This document shows, piece after piece, positions 33,274 through 41,239 of a stretch of DNA of 64,000 nucleotides. Position 1 is the stretch's first letter, and each line of letters starts with the position of its first letter. Origin of the DNA: JALZHR01 sp036388475. GTDB lineage: Bacteria > Acidobacteriota > Blastocatellia > Pyrinomonadales > Pyrinomonadaceae. The stretch covers positions 62,001-126,000 of the forward strand of contig DASVRT010000053.1 of the NCBI GenBank assembly GCA_036388475.1, given 5' to 3'. Made by a program: the position numbers and the translations under genes. The notes beneath the pieces are model-generated. The model worked only from the letters and a program-made list of their open reading frames with translations. It ran no database searches and was not told where the DNA came from.

Positions 33274-34065
33274 ATGTTAATCGAACAAATCAAGCTGCAC
33301 GAAAATTTCGGCTCGGCGCACCTCGCCGCGCGGCGCAACGTTCTGGTTTACCTGCCGCCCGAATACGGCTTGAATCCCGAACGCCGTTACCCGGTTTTGT
33401 ATATGCACGACGGGCAGAATCTGATGAACCCGCAGGACGCTTTCGGCGGCGTCGCGTGGGGCGTGGATGAAACGGCGCAAAAACTTATTCTGGCGGGCGA
33501 AATCGAGCCGCTGATAATCGTCGGCATTTACAACGCGGGCGAAAAACGAATCGACGAATATACGCCCGTCCAAAGCACCGTCGGCAGGATGAAAGGTCAC
33601 GGCGGCAAAGCCGATTTTTACGGGCGAATGATTATCGAGGAATTAAAGCCGTTTATCGACCGCGAATATCTGACGCGCCCGGAACGCGAATTTACCGGCA
33701 TCGGCGGCTCAAGTTTGGGTGGTCTGGTCTCGTTTCATCTCGGTTTGAAGCGTCCCGACGTTTTCAGCCGCGTGGCGGTGATGTCGCCATCGGTCTGGTG
33801 GGCGAATAATCAGATTATCCGCGAAACGGCGAAAATCGGCGAGCGTCTGCCATTGCGAATCTGGCTCGACATCGGCAAGCGCGAAGGCTCGCGCATCAAG
33901 CATCAGGTGCGCGCGCTGAAAGAGATTTTATTAGCGAACGGCTGGCGAAACAATCTGGATTTCGCTTATCTGGAAATCCCCGGAGCGCGGCACGAGGAAA
34001 CGGCTTGGGCGGCGCGTTTCGACCGGGTTTTGCGGTTTTTGTTTCCTGTCTTGCCGGGAGTTTAA
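33274..34065 (+). CDS. alpha/beta hydrolase of the esterase D/enterochelin-esterase type
   Basis: The 263-residue protein has RRNVLVYLPPEYGLNPERRY, PVLYMHDGQNLMNP and the nucleophile elbow GIGGSSLGGLVSFHLG, with the catalytic His in GARHEETAW. These are marks of PF00756 esterases, which cleave S-formylglutathione, siderophores or polysaccharide esters. No signal peptide, so it is cytoplasmic. It is followed closely by truB. Confidence 0.85.
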   Translation: MLIEQIKLHENFGSAHLAARRNVLVYLPPEYGLNPERRYPVLYMHDGQNLMNPQDAFGGVAWGVDETAQKLILAGEIEPLIIVGIYNAGEKRIDEYTPVQSTVGRMKGHGGKADFYGRMIIEELKPFIDREYLTRPEREFTGIGGSSLGGLVSFHLGLKRPDVFSRVAVMSPSVWWANNQIIRETAKIGERLPLRIWLDIGKREGSRIKHQVRALKEILLANGWRNNLDFAYLEIPGARHEETAWAARFDRVLRFLFPVLPGV

Positions 34066-34109
34066 AAGAAGAATTCGGCTGCGCTAAATCTTTCTTTTTT
34101 CGTTAATTT

Positions 34110-35084
34110 ATGGACGGAATTTTAATCATCGACAAACCCGCCGGGATTACTTCGCACGACGTCGTCGCGCGCTGCCGCCGAATTTTAAAAACAAAGCGCG
34201 TCGGGCATACCGGAACGCTCGACCCGTTTGCGACGGGCGTGGTCGTGATTCTGGTCGGCAAGGCGACGCGGCTCGCGCAGTTTCTGGACAAAGACCGGAA
34301 AGAATATGAAGCGGTCGTGCGTCTGGGTTTTGAAACCGAGACGGGCGACCGGACGGGCGAATTACGAATTACGAATTACGAATTACGAAATGTTTCCGAC
34401 GCCGAAATCGAAAATGTCTTAAAAGATTTTCGCGGCGAAATCCAGCAAACGCCGCCGATGTATTCCGCCAAAAAAGTCGAAGGCAAAAAGCTTTACGAAC
34501 TGGCGCGCAAAGGCATCGAGATTGAGCGAAAACCGATAAAAATTACGATTTACGAACTGGAATTAATCGAAAGCGGTCAGCCGGAAAACGAAGACCAAAT
34601 TTCAAATTTCAAATTTCAAAACGAAGACCGGGCTTCGCGGCTTGAACCGCAGAGCAGGCTTCGCGGCTTAGACCGAACCGTTCGCGTCGTTTGTTCAGCC
34701 GGAACTTACATTCGCACTTTGGCGGAAGACATCGGCAGAAAGCTGGAAACCGGAGCGCATCTTGCCGAATTGAGAAGAACGCGGGCGGGAAAATTTGATT
34801 TGTCGCAAGCCGTGACGCTGGAAAAATTGGAAGAAATCGCCGCCGCCGATAGGCTCGCAGAAATTTTGATTGCGATGAACGAAGCCTTGTCGCATCTGCC
34901 GGAAATCAAGCTCTCGGACGAAGAAATCAGAAAAACGCAAAACGGTCTGAAACTGAGATTCGGCGCGGCGGAAACGAGCGATAATCAGCCGTTTCGGCTG
35001 ACTGACAAAAGCGAAAATCTGATTGCCGTCGGTTTTTACAGCGAAGCGGAAAAAATTATTCAACCGAAAGTGGTTTTGGTGTAA
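34110..35084 (+). CDS. truB: tRNA pseudouridine(55) synthase
   Basis: The enzyme makes pseudouridine 55 in the T-loop of tRNAs. Signatures are GILIIDKPAGITSHDVV, the catalytic Asp in GHTGTLDPFATGVVVI, FRGEIQQTPPMYSAKKVEGK and CSAGTYIRTLAEDIG. The 324 residues exceed the usual 290-310. Two period-7 repeats add peptides: LRITNYELR before the FRGE block and QISNFKFQ between the KITIYELE and RTVRVV strands. The second is flanked by a 12-bp duplication, so the frame has taken up 33 bases. Both lie in variable loops and leave the active site intact. Confidence 0.93.
   Translation: MDGILIIDKPAGITSHDVVARCRRILKTKRVGHTGTLDPFATGVVVILVGKATRLAQFLDKDRKEYEAVVRLGFETETGDRTGELRITNYELRNVSDAEIENVLKDFRGEIQQTPPMYSAKKVEGKKLYELARKGIEIERKPIKITIYELELIESGQPENEDQISNFKFQNEDRASRLEPQSRLRGLDRTVRVVCSAGTYIRTLAEDIGRKLETGAHLAELRRTRAGKFDLSQAVTLEKLEEIAAADRLAEILIAMNEALSHLPEIKLSDEEIRKTQNGLKLRFGAAETSDNQPFRLTDKSENLIAVGFYSEAEKIIQPKVVLV
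34359..34386. repeat. period-7 repeat in truB, first site
   Basis: Four exact copies of gaattac in tandem, encoding LRITNYELR. The same unit forms the intergenic repeats at 15.3 and 22.5 kb. Confidence 0.85.
34585..34629. repeat. period-7 repeat in truB flanked by a 12-bp direct duplication
   Basis: AAAACGAAGACC at 34585-34596 recurs exactly at 34618-34629. Between them lie 21 bases made of three 7-mers of the type aaatttc. The total net addition is 33 bases, or 11 codons (NED duplicated around the repeat peptide). Confidence 0.85.
34631..34669 (+). repeat. short direct repeat in truB
   Basis: GGCTTCGCGGCTT occurs at 34631-34643 and 34657-34669, spaced 26 bases. It starts two bases after the 12-bp duplication. 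The frame is kept only because the insertion and this repeat fall in a variable loop. Confidence 0.7.
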
Positions 35085-35094
35085 AATCTTATAC

Positions 35095-35174
35095 GGTTAC
35101 GAGTTATGAGTTTCGAGTTATTTATTAAATCAGTCATTCGAAACTCGAAACTCAAAATTCGAAATTCAAAATTA
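35095..35174. repeat. inverted period-7 repeat after truB
   Basis: The left arm is gagttat, gagtttc, gagttat. The right arm is gaaactc, gaaactc, aaaattc, gaaattc, aaaatta. It begins ten bases after the truB stop and ends before the next gene. Confidence 0.75.
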
Positions 35175-35185
35175 TTACAGCCATT

Positions 35186-36196
35186 ATGAAAAAAAGATAT
35201 TTAGCGGCGGGCGCGGCGGTCGGCACAGTCGGCGGTTTAATTGCTTTGAAAATGTTGACGCGGGCGCGTGAGGTTAATTGGGACGACGTTTCCGAGCTTG
35301 TCCCGCACGCGGCAAATTCGCATTTCGTGGATGTTGACGGCTTGCATCTGCATTACCAGCAATTCGGCGAGCGCAGCGCGCCGGTTCTGATTTTGATTCA
35401 CGGCTACACGGCTTCGACCGCCGTCTGGCGGACGGTTGCGCCGCAATTTGCCGAGCGCGGCTTTCAGGTTATTGCGGTCGATTTAGTCGGTTTCGGATAT
35501 TCGAGCAAGCCTTCGTGGTTCGATTATTCGATTGAGTCGCACGCGCGCGTCGTTTCGCGGTTTATGAATCGTCTCGGCATCGGCAAAGCGACCGTCGTCG
35601 GCAGCTCTTACGGCGGCGCGGTCGCTTCGACGCTCGCGCTCGATTACCCGGAACGAGTCGAAAAACTGGTTCTGGTCGGCTCGGTCTGCAACGACGACGC
35701 GAAACGACATCCGGTTCTGCGGCTGGCGAAACTGCCGGGAATGGGCGAAATCATCTCGGCATTTTTGAACGATTCGCCGCGCTTTGTCCGCTACCGCCTG
35801 CAAAACACGCTCGCGCCCGCCAATCATCATTTGATAACCGACGAAAGAATCCAGGCGATTCGCCGACCTTTAAAGGCAAAGGACGCGCATCATTCGGTTT
35901 TGATGACGGCGCGCAACTGGAACGCCTGTCGCATCGAGCAGGACGCGCAGTTTATCAGCCAGCCGACGCTGCTCGTCTGGGGCGAAAACGATACGATTAT
36001 CCCGATTCAAAACGGCTATAAACTGCACGACGCGATTCTCAATTCGCGGCTCGTCGTTTTCAAAGACTGCGGTCACGTGCCGCAGGAAGAAAAGTCGGAA
36101 AATTTTGTCGCGGTCGTGGCGGAATTTGCCAAGGACAAAAAAGGCAGAATCGCCGCCCGTGAAAACGACCAGATGCGGACGGACGCCAACAGGTAA
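35186..36196 (+). CDS. membrane-anchored alpha/beta hydrolase
   Basis: One N-terminal membrane segment (AAGAAVGTVGGLIALKML) is followed by an alpha/beta hydrolase: ILIHGYTASTAVWRTVAPQF, VIAVDLVGFGYSSKP, the nucleophile in VVGSSYGGAVASTLAL, Asp in LLVWGENDTIIP and His in DCGHVPQEEKSENF. The triad is complete. It is probably an esterase or lipase-like enzyme at the membrane. A 30-residue polar tail follows the last catalytic helix. Confidence 0.87.
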   Translation: MKKRYLAAGAAVGTVGGLIALKMLTRAREVNWDDVSELVPHAANSHFVDVDGLHLHYQQFGERSAPVLILIHGYTASTAVWRTVAPQFAERGFQVIAVDLVGFGYSSKPSWFDYSIESHARVVSRFMNRLGIGKATVVGSSYGGAVASTLALDYPERVEKLVLVGSVCNDDAKRHPVLRLAKLPGMGEIISAFLNDSPRFVRYRLQNTLAPANHHLITDERIQAIRRPLKAKDAHHSVLMTARNWNACRIEQDAQFISQPTLLVWGENDTIIPIQNGYKLHDAILNSRLVVFKDCGHVPQEEKSENFVAVVAEFAKDKKGRIAARENDQMRTDANR

Positions 36197-36286
36197 TTCA
36201 GGTAAATTCATTTTAATTTATTATCAGCGAACAAGCGGTTATAGCTCTGGATTAATAATACAAAAAAACTTAGGAGGTTATTTCAG

Positions 36287-37192
36287 ATGCGTTTTTTACT
36301 GAGCCTCGTAATCGCTTGCGGCGTCGCCTGCCAATCGTTCGTTGCCGCCCAGATTACGCTTGTTCCGCCGTCGGACAAATATCCGCAGGACTTCGAGAAG
36401 ATAACAAAATACGCCGCACGCGGCGAGTGGAAAGTCGAAGTTCCGGTCAAAAGGGAAGCGGGGCGCGTCAGCCCGCAGGCGCTTCGTTTAAGCGTGCCGT
36501 CGCCCTTTACGGCGGGCGGCGATTCGATAACCGAAAATTCATTGCTGACGACCACGCCGCAGTCTTCGATTTATCGTTTTAAATATCTCGATATTTCCGC
36601 CGACACCAAGCCCGCGTTTCCGTTTCGCTACGTCGAAGTCGATTGGAATACGGAAGGCGCGCCGCGCGGTCCGAACGGCTCTTTCAGCACGCCGCATTAT
36701 GATTTTCATTTCTATCTGAAAGACCGCGCCTATGTCGAAAAGCGTATGGAATGTATGACGGTCGGGAAAACCTGCGATTCACAGAAAACCGGTTATGCGC
36801 AGATGCAGCATTTTATGGATTTGCCGCCCGACCGCTTTATACCGGAAAAGTATTTTCCCGACGTTGACAGCTCGATTGCGGCGATGGGAATGCACAATCT
36901 GGACGGCAGCTTTGATTACACCGTCGATAATGTCAACCACAATCCGGTTATCATCTACGGCACGTTTGACGGCGAGCTGGCGTTTCTGGAAGTTTCGATG
37001 ACGCTTTATGGATTTCAGGACGCGATAAAAGCGGCGCGGAAAGGGCAGAAAATGACCTGGAATATTCTCCAGCCGAAAGCTTACGCATATCCCTGGTGGG
37101 CGACGAAGGTGAGTCTCGAATATCTTCCCGCAAGCAAATCTTTCGCTTTCGAATTCAACGGCTTTGAACCGAGAAAGGTCGAGGCGCGTTAA
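36287..37192 (+). CDS. exported protein, TTHB210/DUF5602-like
   Basis: An AGGAGG site nine bases upstream and a signal peptide (LLSLVIACGVACQSFVAAQ) support this start. The body has EVDWNTEGAPRGPNGSFSTP, HYDFHFYLKDRAYVEKR, then MGMHNLDGSFDYTVDN and VIIYGTFDGELAFLEVSMT. The HxDFHFY and MGxHxxD pairs resemble the metal-site blocks of TTHB210-like proteins. Their role is unknown. The match is from memory and tentative. Confidence 0.6.
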   Translation: MRFLLSLVIACGVACQSFVAAQITLVPPSDKYPQDFEKITKYAARGEWKVEVPVKREAGRVSPQALRLSVPSPFTAGGDSITENSLLTTTPQSSIYRFKYLDISADTKPAFPFRYVEVDWNTEGAPRGPNGSFSTPHYDFHFYLKDRAYVEKRMECMTVGKTCDSQKTGYAQMQHFMDLPPDRFIPEKYFPDVDSSIAAMGMHNLDGSFDYTVDNVNHNPVIIYGTFDGELAFLEVSMTLYGFQDAIKAARKGQKMTWNILQPKAYAYPWWATKVSLEYLPASKSFAFEFNGFEPRKVEAR

Positions 37193-37327
37193 ATCGTTTT
37201 ATATTTGCCAATCGTTCAAAGATAAATAAATATTAAATTTGAAATTGCAAAGCAAACAAGATAGGAGTATGTTGCTTTTGAAGATATTCTTCAACTCATT
37301 TAATAAACAACAAAAAGGAGATAAATT

Positions 37328-37744
37328 ATGCCTACCAACGAACAGGATGTCGCCAATTCAGTCAAATCGGGAAACTTTAATCTATCGGAACTCCAAGCGA
37401 GTTTTTCCGCCGATTCCGAATCACTTACCAGTCTGGTCAACGTCACGGATTGGGGAGTGTGTTATAGCTCGGGGACGGGACAACTGAGCGGGTTTGCGAC
37501 AATCACTTCAAATAATTCGAGCAATCCGATAACCGGACTCGGAATGCTGGTTTATTCAGGCGACGGAACGAAGATGTACTGTCTGCAATATAATAACGGC
37601 TATAGCGATATTACTATATACGCTTCGGTCGGCACGCAGCTGTATAACACGTCATTCGGCAATCAGGCGTTGTGCGTCATCTATGGCTGGACAAATAGCG
37701 GAAGCTTTTATATTCCGCAGACGCTGACTATCGGCTCGTGCTAG
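37328..37744 (+). CDS. Ser/Thr/Gly/Asn-rich small protein ending in cysteine
   Basis: An AAGGAGAT site seven bases before the ATG supports the start. The 138 residues have no signal peptide but open with a polar, acidic helix-like leader (MPTNEQDVANSVKSGNFNLS) of about 30 residues. The rest is a beta-rich chain with repeated Gly/Asn/Ser/Tyr and four cysteines, in WGVCYSS, MYCLQY, ALCVIYG and the final residue. This looks like a beta-sandwich or a leader-plus-core precursor. No family is recognised. An excellent terminator lies downstream. Confidence 0.6.
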   Translation: MPTNEQDVANSVKSGNFNLSELQASFSADSESLTSLVNVTDWGVCYSSGTGQLSGFATITSNNSSNPITGLGMLVYSGDGTKMYCLQYNNGYSDITIYASVGTQLYNTSFGNQALCVIYGWTNSGSFYIPQTLTIGSC

Positions 37745-37774
37745 CAGATAAGAAATTCAAGTAAAAAGCTAAAG

Positions 37775-37863
37775 AACAAGGCAATAAGGCAAAAGGTAAG
37801 AATTAAATCAATTCCTTACTTTTGCCTTTTGCCTTTTACCTTTTACCTTTCACCTTGTTGCCT
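37775..37863. repeat. inverted period-7 repeat in a gene-free stretch
   Basis: The left arm uses aaggcaa and aaggcaaaaggtaag; the right arm runs ttacttttgcc, ttttgcc, ttttacc, ttttacc, tttcacc at spacing seven. It is the same unit as in the PIG-L start. The gene-free stretch 37745-38098 also holds a terminator and a second palindrome. Confidence 0.8.
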
Positions 37864-37885
37864 TTCTTTTCAATTTGCGAAAATC

Positions 37886-37955
37886 AAAGCCTCGTCGCGG
37901 CACTTTGCAAAACCGGATTTTGTAAAAGCGCCGTCAATACGAGGCTTTTCTTGTT
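37886..37955 (+). terminator. intrinsic terminator
   Basis: AAAGCCTCGT at 37886-37895 pairs with ACGAGGCTTT at 37939-37948. Inside, CTTTGCAAAA pairs with TTTTGTAAAAG around a short loop. The 3' side runs into TTTTCTTGTTTTT. It fits the end of the gene at 37328. Confidence 0.75.
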
Positions 37956-37972
37956 TTTCTCAAACGGCGCGG

Positions 37973-38028
37973 GCATTGCACTCTCGTTTGGCGGAGTTAA
38001 AACAATTTCGCCGGCGAGCGCGCAATGC
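37973..38028. repeat. imperfect palindrome before the small membrane gene
   Basis: GCATTGC at 37973-37979 pairs with GCAATGC at 38022-38028. The arms continue with partial pairing through CTCTCG/CGAGCG and TTTGGCGGA/TTTCGCCGG. It resembles a 22-base imperfect stem. Confidence 0.6.
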
Positions 38029-38098
38029 AAAGCATCGTTTCGGTCTGCGCGCTTTATTTTGAGTTCAAAAGCGAAATTACAGAAACGAGGACAATTTT

Positions 38099-38557
38099 AT
38101 GAAAATGACGGCTTCCGAAAAAATCGCCGGAGTTTTTGAAATCGCCGGTTATCTCTGGCTGCTGCCTTCGACGATAAGTCTTTTATACCCGTTAATATTT
38201 TTCATCGGCTCTTTGATTGGGGCTTCCGTGCCGAGCTTATTACTTTCGGCAATTCCTTTTTTATTGTTCGGCGCGGGCGCGTTTTTGCCGGTTCAATATT
38301 ACCGGCATTCGCGCGGCTTGCTCGGCGCGGAAAAAATCACCGCGCTCCGGGTCGGGACGCTCGTTTTTAATTTGTTGTTTTTACTGCCGTCCGTTTACGG
38401 GTTTTACTCGGTTTCCGCAGACCGACGACATTATCAACGCTCCGAACAGGACATTTTTATTTTCGCCTGGGGCTTGCTTATCGTGTGGTGGTCGGCGGCG
38501 GTTTTGTTGTCGATAACGGCGCTGATGAGCCAGTTTAAAAATCAGAAATACCGATAA
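38099..38557 (+). CDS. small integral membrane protein
   Basis: The 152 residues hold four membrane helices (LWLLPSTISLLYPLIFFIGS; LLLSAIPFLLFGAGAFLPV; ALRVGTLVFNLLFLLPSVY; FIFAWGLLIVWWSAAVLLSI) and a short basic tail. The start has GAGGACA upstream. No functional residues are evident. Its 3' end overlaps the convergent DUF1287 gene by 16 bases. Confidence 0.6.
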   Translation: MKMTASEKIAGVFEIAGYLWLLPSTISLLYPLIFFIGSLIGASVPSLLLSAIPFLLFGAGAFLPVQYYRHSRGLLGAEKITALRVGTLVFNLLFLLPSVYGFYSVSADRRHYQRSEQDIFIFAWGLLIVWWSAAVLLSITALMSQFKNQKYR

Positions 38558-39198
38558 TGCCCGGTGATTTTCCAGTTGAACAGGGCGTCTTCGGCTTTCG
38601 CGCCGCCGCCGATGTTGTGAATGATTAAATATCTTCCGGTCGCTTCGTTCCAGAGGTTTGAAACCAAGCCGATATGCGTCATTCCCTTGCCGTCGATATC
38701 CCAGCTGACGATGTCGCCGGGTTTATAATCGGCGGCGCGTCGCGTTATTTCCAGCGCTTTGCCGCGGCGCGCGAAAAAGGTTTGCAGATTCGGAACTCTC
38801 CGGTGGTCGATGTTCGGGTCGGGTTTCGGCAAGCCCCATTTTTTCGGATAACGGTCGAAGTTTGCCAGCATATCTTCGTGAACTTCTTTCTGCAAATCCA
38901 TTCCCGCGCGGCGAAACGCGCGAATCACGACATCGGTGCAGACGCCCGTTTCCATCGGCACGTCGCCGTTCGGATACGTAAGCTCGACGTAAGCCGGGTC
39001 GTAAGTCTTCGTCAAGCCGGTTTGCTCAAACGCACTTTCGAGCAGTTTTTTGATTTCGGCGGATTCTACCTCACCGACTTTCGGCGCTGCGCCGCCGGAC
39101 GCCGGAGCGATTCGGCGTTTGATAAACTGTGAATTCGACTCGCAGGCGAAATTAAAAAGCAGAAGAGTCAGCAGGCAAAACCGTAAAAAATTATTCAT
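38542..39198 (-). CDS. DUF1287 family lipoprotein, amidase-like
   Basis: The ATG at 39198 starts a lipoprotein signal (NNFLRFCLLTLLLFNFACES with Cys after FA). The mature part shows VCTDVVIRAFRRAGMDLQKE, which carries a Cys, and later DIVSWDIDGKGMTHIGLVS with its His and an Asn in IIHNIGGGAKAED. This Cys-His pattern is that of DUF1287/NlpC-P60-like enzymes thought to act on peptidoglycan. It would sit at a membrane facing the periplasm. Confidence 0.8.
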   Translation of the reverse strand: MNNFLRFCLLTLLLFNFACESNSQFIKRRIAPASGGAAPKVGEVESAEIKKLLESAFEQTGLTKTYDPAYVELTYPNGDVPMETGVCTDVVIRAFRRAGMDLQKEVHEDMLANFDRYPKKWGLPKPDPNIDHRRVPNLQTFFARRGKALEITRRAADYKPGDIVSWDIDGKGMTHIGLVSNLWNEATGRYLIIHNIGGGAKAEDALFNWKITGHYRYF

Positions 39199-39333
39199 TA
39201 CAAAAATCCCTTGAAACGAAAGATTTCCGCCAAACATTTTAGATGCATTCCGCAAAAAAGCAAGATGCTCTCCGCCAAAACAAACGTTTTCTAACCGCTG
39301 ATTGTTCCCGCGATAATTCGAGCATAGAAACGC

Positions 39334-39362
39334 TTGACAAGCGGCATTTTTATAAGTATTCT
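39334..39362 (+). promoter_or_regulatory. sigma-70-like promoter
   Basis: TTGACA at 39334-39339, then 17 bases, then TATTCT at 39357-39362. It is the same pair of boxes and spacing as the Lrp promoter and lies 65 bases before the DinB-like gene. Confidence 0.65.
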
Positions 39363-39427
39363 CGGCAACCCGAAAAATATCGGGCGGGACGGAAATATTA
39401 AAGCTTGATGAAGGCGAGGCAAAAACT

Positions 39428-39907
39428 ATGAACTTTGATTTGAAACGTGAATTATTGCGACATCTGGTCGCCGCTTTAGCTTTTCGCGCGAGGCTGGCTG
39501 TTTTGGACGCGCCGGAAAATTTCGCCGTCTTTAAAATTGATGAAAGTATCAGAACTCCGGCGGAGATTCTGGCGCATATGGGCGATTTACTGCAAGGCTC
39601 GCTTTACTTAATGAAGGGCGAGCTGGTTTATCTGAATTCGACTCCGCTGGCTTGGGCGGAAGAAGTAAAGAGGTTTTTCTCCGCCGCGCAAGCGTTCGAT
39701 TCTTATCTGGCTTCGGATGCTCCGCTTAAGCAGCCGGTGGAGAAAATCACGCAAGGTCCGGTTGCCGATGCTCTGACGCACGTCGGACAAATCGTGATGC
39801 TGCGCCGCGCTGCCGGTTCGCCCGTTCGGGTTGAAAGTTATTTTACTGTTGAAATCGTTCCGGTTAAGATTCACAGCGAGTTTTTTCCGTTAAACGAGAA
39901 AGATTAA
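39428..39907 (+). CDS. DinB-like four-helix protein
   Basis: The 159 residues are mainly alpha-helical: MNFDLKRELLRHLVAALAFR, SIRTPAEILAHMGDLLQGSL, WAEEVKRFFSAAQAFDSYL and ADALTHVGQIVMLRRAAG. The His in AEILAHMGDL and the His in ALTHVGQIVMLR match the metal-binding helix pattern of the DinB/YfiT superfamily. These proteins act as metal-dependent transferases with small thiols or have unknown roles. A bacillithiol link would fit the bshA gene here but is only inferred. Confidence 0.6.
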   Translation: MNFDLKRELLRHLVAALAFRARLAVLDAPENFAVFKIDESIRTPAEILAHMGDLLQGSLYLMKGELVYLNSTPLAWAEEVKRFFSAAQAFDSYLASDAPLKQPVEKITQGPVADALTHVGQIVMLRRAAGSPVRVESYFTVEIVPVKIHSEFFPLNEKD

Positions 39908-40078
39908 TTGCTTTCAAGCGACTCAAAGCAGGAGACTGCCGCGCGAAAAAAAATCTTGACGTTTCGTCTTCGAATAGAGTAACTTCTTAATAGTTTCTCA
40001 GTTAATAGTCGGTCAGATTTTTCAAATCGTTTCATTCGTTATCCTATTAAACTTAAATTCTAAGGAGATAACCGAAGT

Positions 40079-41002
40079 ATGAACAAATTTCGCGCAATCT
40101 TTGCGCTTTTAGGCTGTGCGGTAATCACTCTGGCTGTTTTCAGCATCAGCTATATCAGCAGTGCTCAATCTCTTAGACAAGATGAGCCCACAGGAACGAA
40201 AGAACCCATTATGGTCAGGGACGGCAGAGTCTGCGGAACTGACAGCGACCCGCGCAGAATCGCGGCGATGGAACAGGATTTTGCCGACCGACTGTCGCAG
40301 ATGCGCGCTTCCGGCGACGACACTTCGAGCGTGACGGGCGGCGTCATTAACGTTTATTTTCACGTTATTCGGCGCGGCACGGGCGTGTCGAACGGCGACA
40401 TCACCTCGACGATGATTAACAATCAGATTAACGTGCTCAATTCCGCTTACTCGCAGTGGGGCTGGCAGTTTAATCTCGTGACGGTGACGCGCACGACCAA
40501 TTCGACGTGGTTCACCGGCTGTTACAGCTCGACCTACGAAAACCAGATGAAAAACGCGCTTCGTCAGGGTACGGCGGACGATTTGAACATTTATAGCTGT
40601 AGTCCTTCGAGCGGCATCTTAGGCTACGCGACGTTTCCGTCCGGCTATGCCGGCGCGCCGAAACGTGACGGCGTAGTCGTTCTTTATTCGTCGCTGCCGG
40701 GCGGCACTGCCGCGCCGTATAACGAAGGCGACACGGGAACGCACGAAGTCGGACACTGGATGGGTTTATATCACACCTTCCAGGGCGGCTGCGGCGGAAG
40801 CGGCGACAGCGTAGCGGACACACCGGCGGAAAAATCTCCGGCTTACGGCTGCCCGACCGGACGCAACACCTGCAATACGACCGGCAGTGACCCGATTGAA
40901 AACTTTATGGACTACACCGATGATTACTGTATGTTCAAATTCACTTCGGGACAGGACTCGCGTATGGATTCGATGTTTACGACCTATCGCTACAACAAGT
41001 AA
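40079..41002 (+). CDS. secreted zinc metalloprotease, M43 (pappalysin-like)
   Basis: AAGGAGATAAC precedes the ATG. The 307-residue protein has a signal peptide (IFALLGCAVITLAVFSISY), a propeptide region and a catalytic domain with HEVGHWMGLYHTF, the HExxHxxGxxH zinc motif. The Met-turn follows in ENFMDYTDDYCM. FTSGQDSRMDSMFTTYR ends the domain as in family M43B. It degrades proteins outside the cell. A TTGACG box lies about 120 bases upstream, but its -10 is weak. A strong terminator follows. Confidence 0.92.
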   Translation: MNKFRAIFALLGCAVITLAVFSISYISSAQSLRQDEPTGTKEPIMVRDGRVCGTDSDPRRIAAMEQDFADRLSQMRASGDDTSSVTGGVINVYFHVIRRGTGVSNGDITSTMINNQINVLNSAYSQWGWQFNLVTVTRTTNSTWFTGCYSSTYENQMKNALRQGTADDLNIYSCSPSSGILGYATFPSGYAGAPKRDGVVVLYSSLPGGTAAPYNEGDTGTHEVGHWMGLYHTFQGGCGGSGDSVADTPAEKSPAYGCPTGRNTCNTTGSDPIENFMDYTDDYCMFKFTSGQDSRMDSMFTTYRYNK

Positions 41003-41030
41003 AAACCGATTTCCCGGTTTAATCATTTGG

Positions 41031-41070
41031 GCGGAAAGTCTCTGGAGGCTTTCCGCTTTTTCGTTTTTTT
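41031..41070 (+). terminator. intrinsic terminator of the metalloprotease gene
   Basis: GCGGAAAG at 41031-41038 pairs with CTTTCCGC at 41049-41056, followed by TTTTTCGTTTTTTT. It lies 28 bases after the gene stop. Confidence 0.88.
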
Positions 41071-41090
41071 AATCGGAAAAAGCCGTCGGC

Positions 41091-41237
41091 GAGATGGAAA
41101 AAGGCGTGTGCGAAGTAGAAACAGGCGCGTGCAAAGTGAAAATGGTTGTGTGCAAAGTAAAAATGAACGTGCGCGGAATGAAAACGAACGCCTGCGGAAT
41201 GGAAATGAACGCCTGCCGCCTTAAAATACGCGCCTGC
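41091..41237. repeat. array of seven degenerate 21-bp tandem units
   Basis: Seven units of exactly 21 bases follow without gaps, each ending in a GC-rich triplet run such as GCGTGTGC or GCCTGC and carrying GAAA or AAAA in the middle. The array directly abuts the stop codon of the leftward esterase gene. One plus-strand frame starts at ATG 41094 and stays open to TAG 41241-41243: 49 residues with Cys at nearly every seventh position (MEKGVC, EVETGAC, KVKMVVC ...). No good ribosome site precedes it, so translation is doubtful. Confidence 0.8.
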
Positions 41238-41239
41238 CG

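Noticed and set aside
37822..38139. Open frame of 105 codons in the gene-free stretch
   Set aside because: It runs through a period-7 repeat, a terminator and a palindrome and has no ribosome site; composition is not coding-like.
41027..41224. 65-codon frame with RNENER-type heptads
   Set aside because: It begins in the terminator stem and is a different frame of the 21-bp array; any frame through such an array tends to stay open.
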